From contig SSNU01000469.1 of NCBI GenBank assembly GCA_012064415.1, forward strand, positions 1 through 64,000: a DNA stretch of 64,000 nucleotides, in the 5' to 3' direction. Position 1 is the stretch's first letter. Each line of letters begins with the position of its first letter. Shown piece after piece: positions 38,901 through 51,393 of this stretch. Position numbers and translations under genes: made by a program. This DNA is from Gyrodactylus bullatarudis. Taxonomy: Eukaryota > Platyhelminthes > Monogenea > Gyrodactylidea > Gyrodactylidae. The notes beneath the pieces are model-generated. The model saw only the letters and a list, made by a program, of their open reading frames with translations. It was not told the origin of the DNA and did not search any database.

Positions 38901-41900
38901 TTCAGAAACAATAGGAAATAAAGAGTGGCTGTAATAATCAGAGTAAAGAGCGATATTTTTTTGGAAATTCAATTTTACAAATTGATTCAGATTTCTAAAT
39001 TGATCTTTCCTATGCAGTCTCAACAAAATAATCGATAATTTTGATTTCCTATGAAAATTTGATTCCTTACAAATTATTCAAAATTATCATTAGTTATAAT
39101 TTTTTAGAGATTAATCTGTGTTCAAAATCACTGCTTTCTTCCATACAGAATGGGTTGAGAATAAGTTTTAATTGAAAATTTTAACAATGGGAAGTCCTTT
39201 TGGACCCCTCCTCGCAGATCTGTTTTTTGCCTCTCTTGAAAGTTGTCAAATGAATGACCTAATCAGTGAAGCTCGTTTGTACACACGTTACCTTGATGAC
39301 ACCTTTCTCGCCTTAGAAGAAAGCAATGATGTCGAATCGACTCTACAAAAACTGAATTCAATGCATCACGGTATCGAATTCACAAAGGAAGACGAATATG
39401 AGATGTCCTTGAACTTTCTTGATGTGTTGATAACAAAGTCGAATGAAACTGCTCAGACAAGAATCTATAGGAAGAAATCAGTGCCAACGCAGTTTATGCC
39501 TTTTCTAAGTTTCAGTCCTTGAACCCAGGCCAAAAAACTACAGATACTGCCGAGAACAACTAAACTTATACCTGATCTCAACAAGGATCCTCTCTCATGG
39601 CTTGAGAAGAAATACGTTATATATTTGTTCAAGTGCAAATGTGGATCGAGCCAAACAGTGAGACCAGTAAAGGCAAGAATCAAAGAACACTTGAGCCCAG
39701 GTAACAAAGGTTCTGCTGTCCAAGAACACCTTCGTGATAAAAATCACATGGCTGATGTGACCAACTTCAGCATCCTGTTTCAAGTAAACCCTAGTGACCC
39801 GCGCAAGATGAAAGTAGATTCATTGGACAAAGCTGAGGCCCCCTTCATTAAGAAATTGAATCCAGTCTTATGTAAACAGAAGATTCTTGCAACCAAGCTA
39901 GGACTTACAGGTAAAATTCGATTTACAAACAAAAGTAAGCTTGTAAGAGCGGCAAAGCTACTTAAAGATTTTCCTATTGCTAGTTCAACTCAGAAGCAAA
40001 ATGGAAATGAAGTCGGAGTAATAATTGAACCCAAAGAGCAAGTAGTTGAAATTACGTCTCATTATAATCAACTCCAATCTTCTGCCCCAACAACAATTAT
40101 AATCATAATTATGATTGAGAATGAAAGTGCAAATACAGAAAAGTCAACGGTAGTTGATAACACTGGTGGTCATGGAAAATTTTTTTTTAAGGTCTGTTAA
40201 AAAAGTAAATAATTTCAGGATCAAAATTTTATGCTGATTCCAAATCTGTTCTCAGAATCCTGATATCGTTCTCAGTTTCAGAGATAATGAGGAAAAACGA
40301 CTTTTGGGAAAATATCTAATTAAAAATATTTTTAAATTAGACTTTCGGAAAAGTAATTATAGTTAATTAAGATTTTTTTAGATAAAGTGAGAAAGTATAA
40401 AATTTTGCGTCGAATGATGGGTCTTTTAGGTGGGTTTGAGGAAAATAAGCCGCTAATGGTAAAAGAGGTAGAAAACGTAAAAGTCTGAGTGGGCAACCAA
40501 CATTGTACAGATACGTAAAAAGAAAGCAATGATCATGGATACAAGCCATCAACCCTGGCCCCCTTTCCTTCAATACTTCAAATTGAAAGAACCAATCAGA
40601 GGATTTCGATTTTTCAAACATTTTGCTATATATATCTAGCCGGTGTAATAGTCTGATGAGAACCAGTGAAATATAAGCTTTAAAACTAAATATTCACTCG
40701 TCTTCTAAATCCTCTTAATGAATAGTTCATTAGAATCAGAAAATATTTTCGAAGAAGCTCGGCAATACTTTCCAAACAATAAAAATTTTAGGATTAAAAT
40801 TATTTCAAAATATTAGTTTTGAACACGCTACACAAACAGTAGAGAAAGGCAAACAATCATTTTGAAGAGAATCAAGCAGCAAGAAAAATCTTTTATTGAA
40901 AATTATGTTTTAAATTTTGTTTGTTTTGCTAAAGTAAAGTTGAAAAAAGATTTTTGAATCTTTCAATGAATTTCATTACTAGAAATTACTAAATCACTAT
41001 TTTTGAATCAACTTTCAAAGATATTTAAATGTGGCAAATTAATATTGAAACCGAAAAATTGGAATAATTTCGGTAGATTTTAGGCATAAAGCAAAAAGGT
41101 GATTATTATATTTGATTCAAATGTTTAAAATTAGCATTTTCTCAGCTCAAACATGAATTTCCCTGTTTCCAATTGTAAGGAGAAGGAAAATTTTGACTCT
41201 ACCCTGAATATAGATAACGAAATAACCTATGGGCTAGATATTAACTGAACCAAACTGTTTTCGTAAGAAAAGGTTAACTTAGAGTTTTTATCTTGCCCTA
41301 TACAACAGAAGATCAATAATTTGTTTGGAAAAATAAAAATCAATTAGGCCATATTCTATAATTAATGATAAGAATGATCTTGGAAAATGGTGTACTGTAA
41401 ATTTTCATAACGAAACATTGCACACTAACAATATAAAAGAGGGGAGTAAGAAGAGGGAGTGTGCAATTCTTGGCTATTCTAGTGGATGGATGAATCGTTT
41501 TCGATTCAGATCCTGCTCCTCCAAATTCCCCAATTCTACATGGAACATGTTTATTCAAGAGGTAAAATGATCAATTTATAATGGATATTAAAACTAGGAT
41601 AGATTCGTAGACAGGTACATGTAAACCGATTGAATACTCCCATAGTGGAGCCTATTTTAATGAATTTAGGTTAGAGAGAAAAACTTGATAGATTTTTATT
41701 TTCAGACATGCAAATTGCATATTTCGTATAGCACGGTAATATGTATACAGCATTGCAAAATGTGCATTATTCCAGGTGACATATTGATAATATTTCCATG
41801 ACTTCGATTTAACAGAGGCATGTAAAGTTTTTACGATTACACATAAAATATCGTTGTCATGTGTCCTTTAGGAGAATTAAAGGGAATCGTGTCTATATTT

Positions 41901-44900
41901 GAGCTTAAACGATCGAGATAATCTTTCCACTTATTTCAATATCAAAGGAAGACTAATCAGTGATTAACAAGAACCGCTAACAAAACTCACCTTTATTCTT
42001 GATGCTAGAAAAGATTGAGGCGGATCCTGAAATTGAATTATTTCTACTCTCATCTTGACGGCCAGCGTCATATGGATTTGAGTCGAGGAAGAACAAGTCT
42101 GATAATTCCTTCAATAATTTCTGAGGTTTGGTAAACTTTTCACTCTAGGGGGGAAATGAAATTTTATTAGACAAAAGGGGTATCTTGAGATTTATTGCAT
42201 ACTTCAAGACATCCGTTATTCTCCTCGGAAATTATTCCAACACTATTCTTAAAGTCTTTAGGCAGTCGTCTTCCCTTGAGAATTATCTTTCCAACTAAAT
42301 CCATAGGACTTGGCCAGTTAGTCTGTAAGGTCTTTTTATTCGTGAGGTTTTCATTTTCTCTCAGATTTACATTAATGACTTGGGAAATCTTGGCAGATTG
42401 ATCAAAGTCGAAGCCAGTCGGCTGTGACTCTTCAAGACGAAAAGTGAGGCTTGATTTCACTGTTAATAGGCGATCTTTAAATGCTGACTGTAGAATCTTT
42501 ACCAACGAGGCCTGTTGCTCAACTGATAAATGATTTTCAATCGATATTATCAAGGGGAATCTATCAAGGAAGAAAGTTATCTTTTGAAGATGCCAAAAAC
42601 TTTTAAAATTATTTTCACTTGATCAATTTATAATCATATTTTGAATAGTTTTATCAAGATCTTATACTTTTGTAGGAAAAATAGTTAGGCTATATCACAG
42701 TCAAGATTTTTGACTTTCGAATGAAAATAGACATTTTAATTGATTTTTTCTCATCATCAATAAAAACAAGATAAACTATAAATTACACAGCATGAATCCC
42801 AATCAAAACAGTCAGAAAATGATAATTTTTTCCGGTAAATTTTCAAACATTAAGACTAGATTCGTCTATTCGATAACGATAATAAACTAATGATTACAGT
42901 ATAACTATTTCTTGTTTGAGCTTATAAGACACTCATATCAAATATACTCCCCAACGGAATACCCATCATTCCTGTGTTTATACCAATGATAATAATTCTA
43001 TTGATTGTTTCCTCCATTCTAATTTCATCTAAAAAGGTTATCTATCACTATATTTTGTGTTTTTTTAATGGAAGATCGATGAATCTGGAACAAAAAAATT
43101 AGTTGGATTCCCCTCCACACAAGCGCACAAGAACATGGAAAGAACCAAAGAATAAAAGGGTATTTTATTATTATTATTTCCTTTAGCAAAATACAAATAT
43201 ACATCCATCTGTGTACTTGAAGAAATTCAATAGGCATAAACTAAACTCTGGTTAATATTTATTTATTTATCTAAGCAAACCAGAGATTGTAGAATGTACA
43301 TTCATAATGTCAATTATAATTTGAAAAAAAAGTATAGAATTTTCATCCTAATTAGCTTATAACTGCATTATTTTTATACTCTGTTTTTGGAAAGGTTATA
43401 GACATTTGATGGAAAAAAGGTAAAAATTGAAGTAATTCTCACTCTGATCTGATAAATGCCAGTTTGTCAATTAAATCTAATGTTTCAATTAATAAGGAAT
43501 GATTTGTATTTGAGGATTGTTGAGGTCTCTTGTTTGCATTATCAAAGTGTTGGTTGGGAATGTTGAGATTTTGACCAATTAATGGAATTCCATCAGGACC
43601 ATCGTATAATTCGACTAGGACGAGTAAAATTTTAATTGAAATAATGAAGTGTTTTGGTGAAATCTAATTCGATAATAAAAGACTTATCCAAAGTCATTAA
43701 AATCAATTTAAATCGGTGGGAATTTAAATTGATGGGAAGATGCTCAAATTGGAATTTATCAGCGTTCAAGATTTAACACGAAAAGACATTGTGATTAGTA
43801 GGAAAATGGATAGAATTACTGCCAATAAAGTCATGCAAAAAATTTCTTGTCCTGATGATCAAGACTTGATCCTAGTTTGCTATTAAATTACATGAAAGTA
43901 ATTCTAAATTCGGATCAAAATACAAAAACTAAATCCAACTCTAATTTATGTTGACATGAATCTTGGCTCACTTTCAATATAACGACAACCGGACATTAAA
44001 GCACGCTGGTAACTGTCGAGAATTGAGATATCATTCATTGACTGAAATTCTGTAGTAAATCTAAATACAGATTCGGATAAAGGAGTCTTTGGAGATAAAA
44101 AAACTGGAAAATCTGAAATTCTTACGCTTTGTTAGACGATGAGATAAAGTAATGTGTTAATGGTTGCGACATATCCTGGCATATTTCCAAATGCTTCGGA
44201 TCGAATGCTGAGGAATCTGCAGACAATAGGTATTCTGTGAAGCCTAAAAGATGATTATCATTAAAAATAATTATTGATAACATCTCCAAGAAGAAATACT
44301 TTTCCCCCTTTTTATGGAGAAAAATTATTTTATGCTCAGATGGAAATTATGAGAATGCTATCTCTCTGATGAAGGAGATAAGCTATCAATAGAAATGACA
44401 GGATATAATAATTAGGTAATGAAGAGAAAATGCTCTCTGATTCCCCTTCGAGCATTCAAAATATTGATTTGTAAATCATTTGTCAAAGTTATATAACATG
44501 TCGAGGATACTCACCATCAATACTTAGACGAAGTTGATCTCTAAGCTTTGGGTTCGGCTCATATTTTCTAATGGCTTCCTGGGATTTTTTCAGAGCACCA
44601 ATTGATAGCTTCAAGAGAGATAATTTTTCATTTTTTTAATAATCAATTGAAAAAATATAACATCACATATCTAAAATATATATTATTACTTACATGTTGT
44701 TCAACTTCCAGGAAATTAGCAAAGTCATCTGTTGATAGGGAATCATTTTCTGTTGCATAACTAAACATTGTAACAAAGAGAGAAATTAGGAATTGATCGT
44801 TGTAAAAGAAATCTTAATACAATATTTATCTTTTCTTTGGAGGAAATTGTTTTTTCTAGTTCTTCTAATATGATCACGGGATTTTTTCTCATTTATTTAA

Positions 44901-47900
44901 AAAAAAACAACACAGTCTTACAGAGGTACAAAGAGGTAACGTAAAAAGATGAGAAATTCCAAAATTCATCCTGGAAGAAAAGAATCTTCTTTTGCTTTCC
45001 TTTGGAACGAGAAAAAAAAGAGAACAGATGAAAAAAATTAGATTTTCCATCTCAAAGAAATCCACTCTTGAGTGATATCTTTAATCAAAAGAAAAAGATC
45101 AAGTGTTCCTTCACTTTGATACAAACATATACAAATCTATGTAGTTACATATATGACCCTCCGTTGTCTTAAATCTAATCATCTGTACTCAAAAATTTAA
45201 ATTTTCTGTTTGGCAAACTATTCAAGGAAAGAAGATAAAAAGGTAAAGAATAACAAAATACAAATAGAAGAACAAACGATTATTAAATCAAGCAATGAAT
45301 AATTTTAAATTACTTTGCAAAAATGAAATACAAATCTGGTCTTGAAGTCGCCTCTTTAAAGATTCTCAGAAAATCTTGTTGGTTATACGATCCACGCTTG
45401 TCGGGTGTTTTAGACATGTCTATCTGCTTCATGTATTGCTTCAGACGAAAGGAGAACAAATGACGAGATAACTTTGTGGCTAATTGGATCAAGAGATTTT
45501 CGTTAAGGCAGGTGATTGGGTCCTCGTCTGAGGAGATTCGTTTATTATACTTATCAATGATATTCCCATACTCTGATATTAGCCATCTGAATAGAGAAAA
45601 AAGAATATAAGAACTCATCCAAGATTTCATGATACCAAATGACCTAAAATTCTATACAGTGTTTCTATATATAAAGTTTGTCAAATAAAAGGGGAGATAA
45701 TATATTTCAGATAATTGATGACTGAATTGTTCAGTAGTCTGAAAAGTTGTCATTATTCTCTCTCTATCTCTGGATGGAATTTTTATGGATAGATTGGTTT
45801 TCAATTGAATTCAATCAAAGTTTTTTTCCTTTGGAAAGTTTGAATAGCTTCAGAGATCCATTTAATTAATTATATACTAGCAAGTCTATTTGTTCTCATT
45901 CAAGAGAGTAGTCATTAAATTACATATGATTTTCCCATCACATCTCCAAGAAAAGAAGGGCTTAAAATGGAGGAATGATAATTTATTTTTATAATCTAAC
46001 CTTACCTATTTATGCTAAAATATCTAATTAATTCCAAAGGGGTTTCCTGTCTTATTTTTATTAACTTGAAGCGTTAAACTTTACACTCTTTACAAGAGTT
46101 TATAGACTCACTCGTTTCTTTCATGATCTTTGTCATCCAGGGATGGGGTCACTTGTATTCGGAAAAAAAGAGTTCATTAAGAATTTACAGAGAAATAAAA
46201 TTTACATCACTTTTGTCTTTTTCAAGATGAATTAGTCAAAAATACATTTAATTTTCTGACATATTAAAATAAGTAGATCGTCAAATTTTGACCTGGAACA
46301 GCTTTACTTAATGAACATACTGTTCATTAGACAAGCCTTAATTTAAAACTGAGGAGTGATGATATTTGAGTTCCATTTGCTTTTCTAATTAAAGATCATC
46401 ATGCTATTAAACTTTTTCTCTGACTTTTATTTCTGATCCCAAACTAAAGAACATAACAGATCAATCATAACAAATCTTCAATGTATTTCAAATTTATTGC
46501 AGTAAAAAAATAGAAAATTTGGCTGAAAAATAACGATGAAATCCAGGAGACGATTAATTGGGGAAACTTTTGGAAAGGAATCCAATAAAAAAATAATATG
46601 GAAATGATCAAAGTCATAACTCTCAATAGAATATTTCCTTTGTATAGTTGTATAACAATGAGGGAAGGAATGTATCACTCAACTGAATTGAGAAATAGGA
46701 ATTCAATCCGGTGTTAATACAGATACAAATCATTGAAAATAAAATAACTGTATTCTATTATTTTCATAGAGTCCCGCTGATCAGTAAAAAGAAAAAAACA
46801 AACAAAAAATCAAAGAGAAGGTGAGAAAGATAGAGTTCAATGTGAGGACAGAAATCAAGATATTTTAGCCCATTTTCTCATTATTTCTGCAAATTCTCCT
46901 CTCTTAGAAAGAGGGTTATTGTAGATGATGGAGAGGTTGAATATTTCTCTCCCTTGTTTCATTCCAAACTGTGTATGTGATCTTTAATAGCATGTGATCG
47001 ATCCTATCCATTCGAAAAAAATGTATAGAGATAGAGTTGAACATAAAGAGATTCTTTCCCCCCAAATCCTGTGTATGCAGTGTGTAATAAATTCTTGATG
47101 ATTTTCAAATATTTTCGTTTCTGGATAGAAGGAGGAATGTGTTTGTGTGTCTGCTTGCTTTCTGTAGCTTAGAGCTCGTACACTTTTTGTGTGTTTGTGC
47201 ATGTGTGCAAGGTTATGTAGTCCAAAAAGAATTCAGTTTGGAAATAAGTGGTTTTCCAATAATACATAGATAATCCAATATGGAGATGATATTTAGTAAG
47301 CATTGTATTATTAGCACAGAAATTACACTGGAATATCCCTTTTTGCATCTTATCAATAGACGACATTCTCACAGCAATTCTTGATTTAACAAACAAACAT
47401 AATCATAGTGGTCTTTTCAAAAGTTACATAATATAATTTGAATCCCAAAGAATTTCCCCCTTGGAACTGCAATTTATTTTGAATATAAGTTAATGTAAGT
47501 TTGATAAATAAGTCTGATAAAAGTATTTGAAAATTCTGATTCTTTTTTTGATGTAGAATCTTTTACATACTTTGTAGTGTTTTATTTATTAATTTTTCTA
47601 ATTTTTAATTAGATTATCTTTGTTTTCTGGGAAAACAATGTACCAAATTCCCTTAATATCAATTTCCATGCCAACTAAAGTGAGAAAGAAAAGAATATTT
47701 CTGCAAGAAAATATAATTCTCCAAGTAGGAATGAAAGAAATACAAACAAAATTTTCAATTCTAGTTATTAATGTTTATTCTGGTGTTAGAAAATGCACAA
47801 AAATCAAACAGAGACAATTTCTCATTACATGTTAGTAGGCTAAAATTTTACTTTCCAATGATAAAACCGCAGAGTCAATCGGAATTTGATTCTATCACAT

Positions 47901-49585
47901 ACTAATGAACTAATAAATTAGTCAAATAGAAAAGAGAAAAAATATATATATCAAGGTCAAGTGGAATCTTCTTGATGAAATAAAAATATATTTGAAAAGA
48001 GAAATTCGTAGAAATGCAAGACCTTAGTCTTTACTTACAATCATCCTTACTGCATTTATTATCTTGAGACGAATAAAGATACAACATAAAAATGTCATTC
48101 AAAGTAAACATAAAAATTGTGTCAAATAAAGTTGAAAATTTTCCTTTCCAAGATCAGAAACTAAAATTTTTATTTCGCTTTCTCAATGAAAGGAAATCTC
48201 TGTGTAATCAGAATGGATTAATATTTAATAAATACTATACATTTATGAAAAATTCAATGATTTACCTCGATGATCATCGACACCCCTTATATTGTGGAAT
48301 GATCCAGAAAACAAAATTCTCACCTCCTTTGAAAATTAAATTGATTTTTCTATTGAAAAGAATTGATACTTACCACCTCGAGTTAAATTGCTGACAAGAC
48401 GATTTAATCCAATTACCCAGACATTAGCTTCTGTGGGATTCTTGGTCAAAAGTTCAAGGCTCTCATAGTTTCTCCCATAGACAATAGTAAAGGCACAAGA
48501 GTTGATCATATTCATATTGACAACCATGGATGTGGTCTTTGAGCTGACAGGTCTGTTATTATTGCCCTGGTTATTAATCTCAAGACTAGTGTATCTTGAA
48601 GGGTCTGCAGATTGATCCAAATATTGCTGAATTGACCGAATAGTTGATTCAGCAGAAAAGTTTATTTTCCTACCCAGGGCCCTGGTCGCGTAATCTGAGC
48701 AGCCCAGTCGAACTTCTTTTATTTCTTCAATATCAACTGGAATAACAAAGATATTTTATTCAAATAAACTTTTTTCAAATAAAAAAAACATACTCTTTGC
48801 ACGTTCTTTCACTTTTGAAGTTGGATACCAGAGAATTGATGATAGTTTTTCATTCAGATAGAATAATCTGTTATAATGACGAGATGATCCGCGAAGTTTA
48901 ATCATTTCGGTACCCTTTTGCATGATACGGAAAAAATCTGAGGCTAAAAACAAAGATCGTATTATTAAAATTTTAAGATTGAAAATGATCATAAACACAT
49001 TTTATCATCAATAAACATTGTGAATTATCGTAATAAATAAAAATATTAAATCAATAAATAAATAAATAGGATATCACATTCTGAATGCGGGAGCTTTATC
49101 CAAAATGTTCCTGATAAATCCCATGATCTTTGCATCAAAATTTCCATATGTAACAAAACTCACATTTGCAATGGGTTTGGAATTAAGATGAAATTGAGTG
49201 AAATTGCGAAATTATTGGTACAATTAGGATGAAATTAGTGAGTCTTCGATAATTATAATTGTACGAGTTAAATACACCTTGAAGTAACACTTAATAATTA
49301 ATCATAAAATGTATGTAATGAATGAAAATTCCAAAATAGCAGTCAATTCAAGTTAGCCAGACTAACTTAACCGTTTAACTTCAGATGATTAGAAAGTTTA
49401 ATTAGTTTAATTGCATCAAACTTAAACAGAAATCTACTGCTTGAGAAAATCTTAAAGTATTATAAATAAGATGCTCGTTAATTAAAAATAATCTCACTCT
49501 CTGTGATTTTTTCTTTCCCATCGGTTAAAGGTTTCACAAAACTGACAGATTTTTTTTCTGACGCTTCAACAATGTCTTCCTCCAT
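29981..49585 (-). CDS. PLCL/PRIP-type catalytically inactive phospholipase C, multi-exon
   Basis: Vertebrate PLCL1/2 bind Ins(1,4,5)P3, phosphatases and GABA-A receptor partners and have no lipase activity. The gene starts at ATG 49585 with [16 protein letters not shown], like the KKTVSF block of PLCL. Next come a PH domain ([20 protein letters not shown] at ~48900; [17 protein letters not shown]), EF-hand helices (45310-45630), the X half (44126-44246, 43441-43612, 42167-42553) and the Y half (37637-38222: [19 protein letters not shown]). A C2 domain follows ([53 protein letters not shown]). The C-terminal PLCL-specific region is spread over 29981-35650. The two catalytic His sites are lost: FISSSNKA replaces ASHNTYL, and GQNLNIPNQ replaces the HGYT region. 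Introns run up to several kb and contain repeats. Some exon limits are approximate. Confidence 0.92.
32460..33160. repeat. Foldback (inverted-repeat) element in a PLCL intron
   Basis: Two imperfect arms of ~150 bp face each other across ~390 bp. Best-matching blocks are cctagggaatttagaaactt (left, ~32580-32603) against its complement at ~33000-33024, and ctactcgagttatt (left ~32497) against its complement near 33050-33070. Each arm repeats gtcttaaga and agaatccct units internally. The middle has no transposase-like frame. This looks like a non-autonomous foldback or MITE-like element. Confidence 0.7.
39172..40200 (+). mobile_element. Penelope-like retroelement remnant (RT palm plus GIY-YIG-type region)
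   Basis: The remnant lies inside a PLCL intron, antisense to the host gene. The first frame has [18 protein letters not shown] and the catalytic motif YTRYLDDTF, as in Penelope-like reverse transcriptases (usually Y-x-R-Y-x-D-D). It continues into LDVLITKS and TRIYRKKS. A frame change near 39520 leads to [20 protein letters not shown], then [10 protein letters not shown] and [11 protein letters not shown]. This is the nuclease-linker region of the family, but the YIG tripeptide expected after CG is missing. The N-terminal RT is absent. The remnant is 5'-truncated and frameshifted, so it is probably dead. Confidence 0.88.
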
Positions 49586-49822
49586 GATTAAGAATGTAAT
49601 TTGATTTTTGCTTAATATATAAATACTACGGAATCTTCACGTGAATACGTGACGAACCAGATAAGTGAGTTCTCATTTTGATTAAACTTGAAAAGTTTTT
49701 CTTTTGGCCACTTAAACAAAAAATAAATTGATTTCAGACTGGGTTTGTTCAAACTTTTCATAATTTCAAATTATTTATTCAATTTTATTCGCATACCTGA
49801 GATTCAGATTGTAGATCCTTAG
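49586..49822. promoter_or_regulatory. Divergent promoter region PLCL/FPPS
   Basis: 237 bp between the outward-facing ATGs of the PLCL-type gene (-) and farnesyl-diphosphate synthase (+). No coding exon is present. The promoter role is inferred. Confidence 0.5.
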
Positions 49823-51185
49823 ATGACAGCATCTCCCTCTTTTTCTCAGATTAGTTCTTCATTCCAAAGTTATCAGGACAAAGTCATAAAACTATTGTAT
49901 GAAGAGTTTACTGGGAATTATGATATCGTAGAATATTTCAAAAAAGCACTTCTTTATAATACAGAAAATGGAAAGAAAATTCGTGGTTCACTCGTTGTTC
50001 TTTCTTATTCCCTATATCACGACCTCGAAGATAAAAACTCGCTTAAGGACGAAGCCTTTTTGATAGGATGGGCAATAGAAATTCTTCAGGCGTCCTTTTT
50101 GGTTCTGGATGATATTATTGATGATTCTAAAATTAGACGTGGAAAGCCTAGCTGGTTTGTTCATCAGAAATCTCAAGGTTTCGGCCTATTAGGAGTCAAT
50201 GATGGAATGCATCTTTTTATATGCGCCACTAAATTAATTTATAAAATTTTTGAGGACAAAATGAACATTTATGGGGATATTTGTAATGATCTGGTAAAGT
50301 TATTCACTGATGTGTCTTATAAAACATGCTTAGGACAAGGTTTGGATGGAATATCTGCCTTATTGAATTCCCCTCATGATGCACCCTCTCCTGATAAGCT
50401 ATTCGGTAAAATGAATTTAGAAACAAACAGAAACATTATGCTGTATAAGACCTCTTATTATTCCTTTTATTTGCCCATCGCTAGTGCTCTATTGCTAGCC
50501 GGTGTAAAAGATGCAAATGTATTCAAAAGTGCTGAGGAAATATCTATTAAATTGGGAATTTATTTTCAAACCCAAGACGACTACCTTGACGCATTTGGGG
50601 ACGAAAAATGTCTCGGAAAAGAAGGAACTGATATAAAAGAAGGCAAATGCACTTGGCTTATTTGCAAAGCTTTAAGTTTAGCTGATAATGAACAAAAGGA
50701 GATATTAGCAGTAAGTTTTTTTCAAATAATTATGTATAAAACTTTGATCAAACTCTTCTCAACGTTTATTAATTTTATCAAATGGGTGTGATTATAATTA
50801 AACATTCTTCAGGTACATAAAAAATTAGAAACGAATCGATGTAATTGAAAATTTTCATAGGTTAACACTAAACTTATATTACAATCATCCCTTATTAAAA
50901 ATAGCTATGGTTACAGAAATGATTTTGGAATTTAAATGTATTTTTGTATAGGAAAATTATGGCAAGGATAATAAAGAGTCAGTTAATCAAGTCAAAGAAA
51001 TTTATCAAGAATTGAAACTGAGTGAGCAGTATGCTATTTTTGAATCAGACATCAGAGAAGAGCTATTCCAGCTGATAAAGAAGCATTGTGATCATAAAAA
51101 GAATAGCCATAAAGACCACCCAAATCATCTATTCTCAGAAATATTTCTAAAGCCCATGGAGATATTATTTAAAAGATCAAAGTGA
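49823..51185 (+). CDS. FDPS: Farnesyl-diphosphate synthase-type prenyltransferase
   Basis: This enzyme condenses isopentenyl with dimethylallyl and geranyl diphosphate to make farnesyl diphosphate in the cytosol. Exon 1 is 49823-50710, the intron is 241 nt (50711-50951), and exon 2 ends at 51185. Length is about 373 residues, in the usual range. The substrate-binding start NGKKIRG, the first Asp-rich motif DDIID followed by KIRRGKPSW, and the second motif QTQDDYLDAFGD are intact. GKEGTDIKEGKCTWLICKAL is typical of FPPS, and the C-terminus ends KRSK like the family's KRRK. The two residues before the first Asp-rich motif that set chain length are Ser-Phe (ILQASFLVLDD), where most animals have Phe-Phe or Tyr-Phe. 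Confidence 0.96.
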
Positions 51186-51393
51186 AAATATTTTTTCTTA
51201 ATTATTGATATTATAAATATCTGTCAATGTTATTCCTAATCATTTATTATTAGTCGATAAATTATCGATCAATTTTGTGTATTAGCCCGTCACAATAACA
51301 CATTGAATTAACTTTAGTTTTAAAACAATTTTCTGAATGAAAATTTAATATATATTAACTTGTTTAAATTATAAAAAAATTTTTTTTTCAAAA

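Noticed and set aside
40332..40621. Minus-strand frames just after the Penelope remnant
   Set aside because: They read opposite to the element and have no conserved motif. Probably untranslated element sequence.
46478..47396. Several 60-75 codon minus-strand frames
   Set aside because: Low-complexity composition, no splice context and no family features. They lie inside a PLCL intron.
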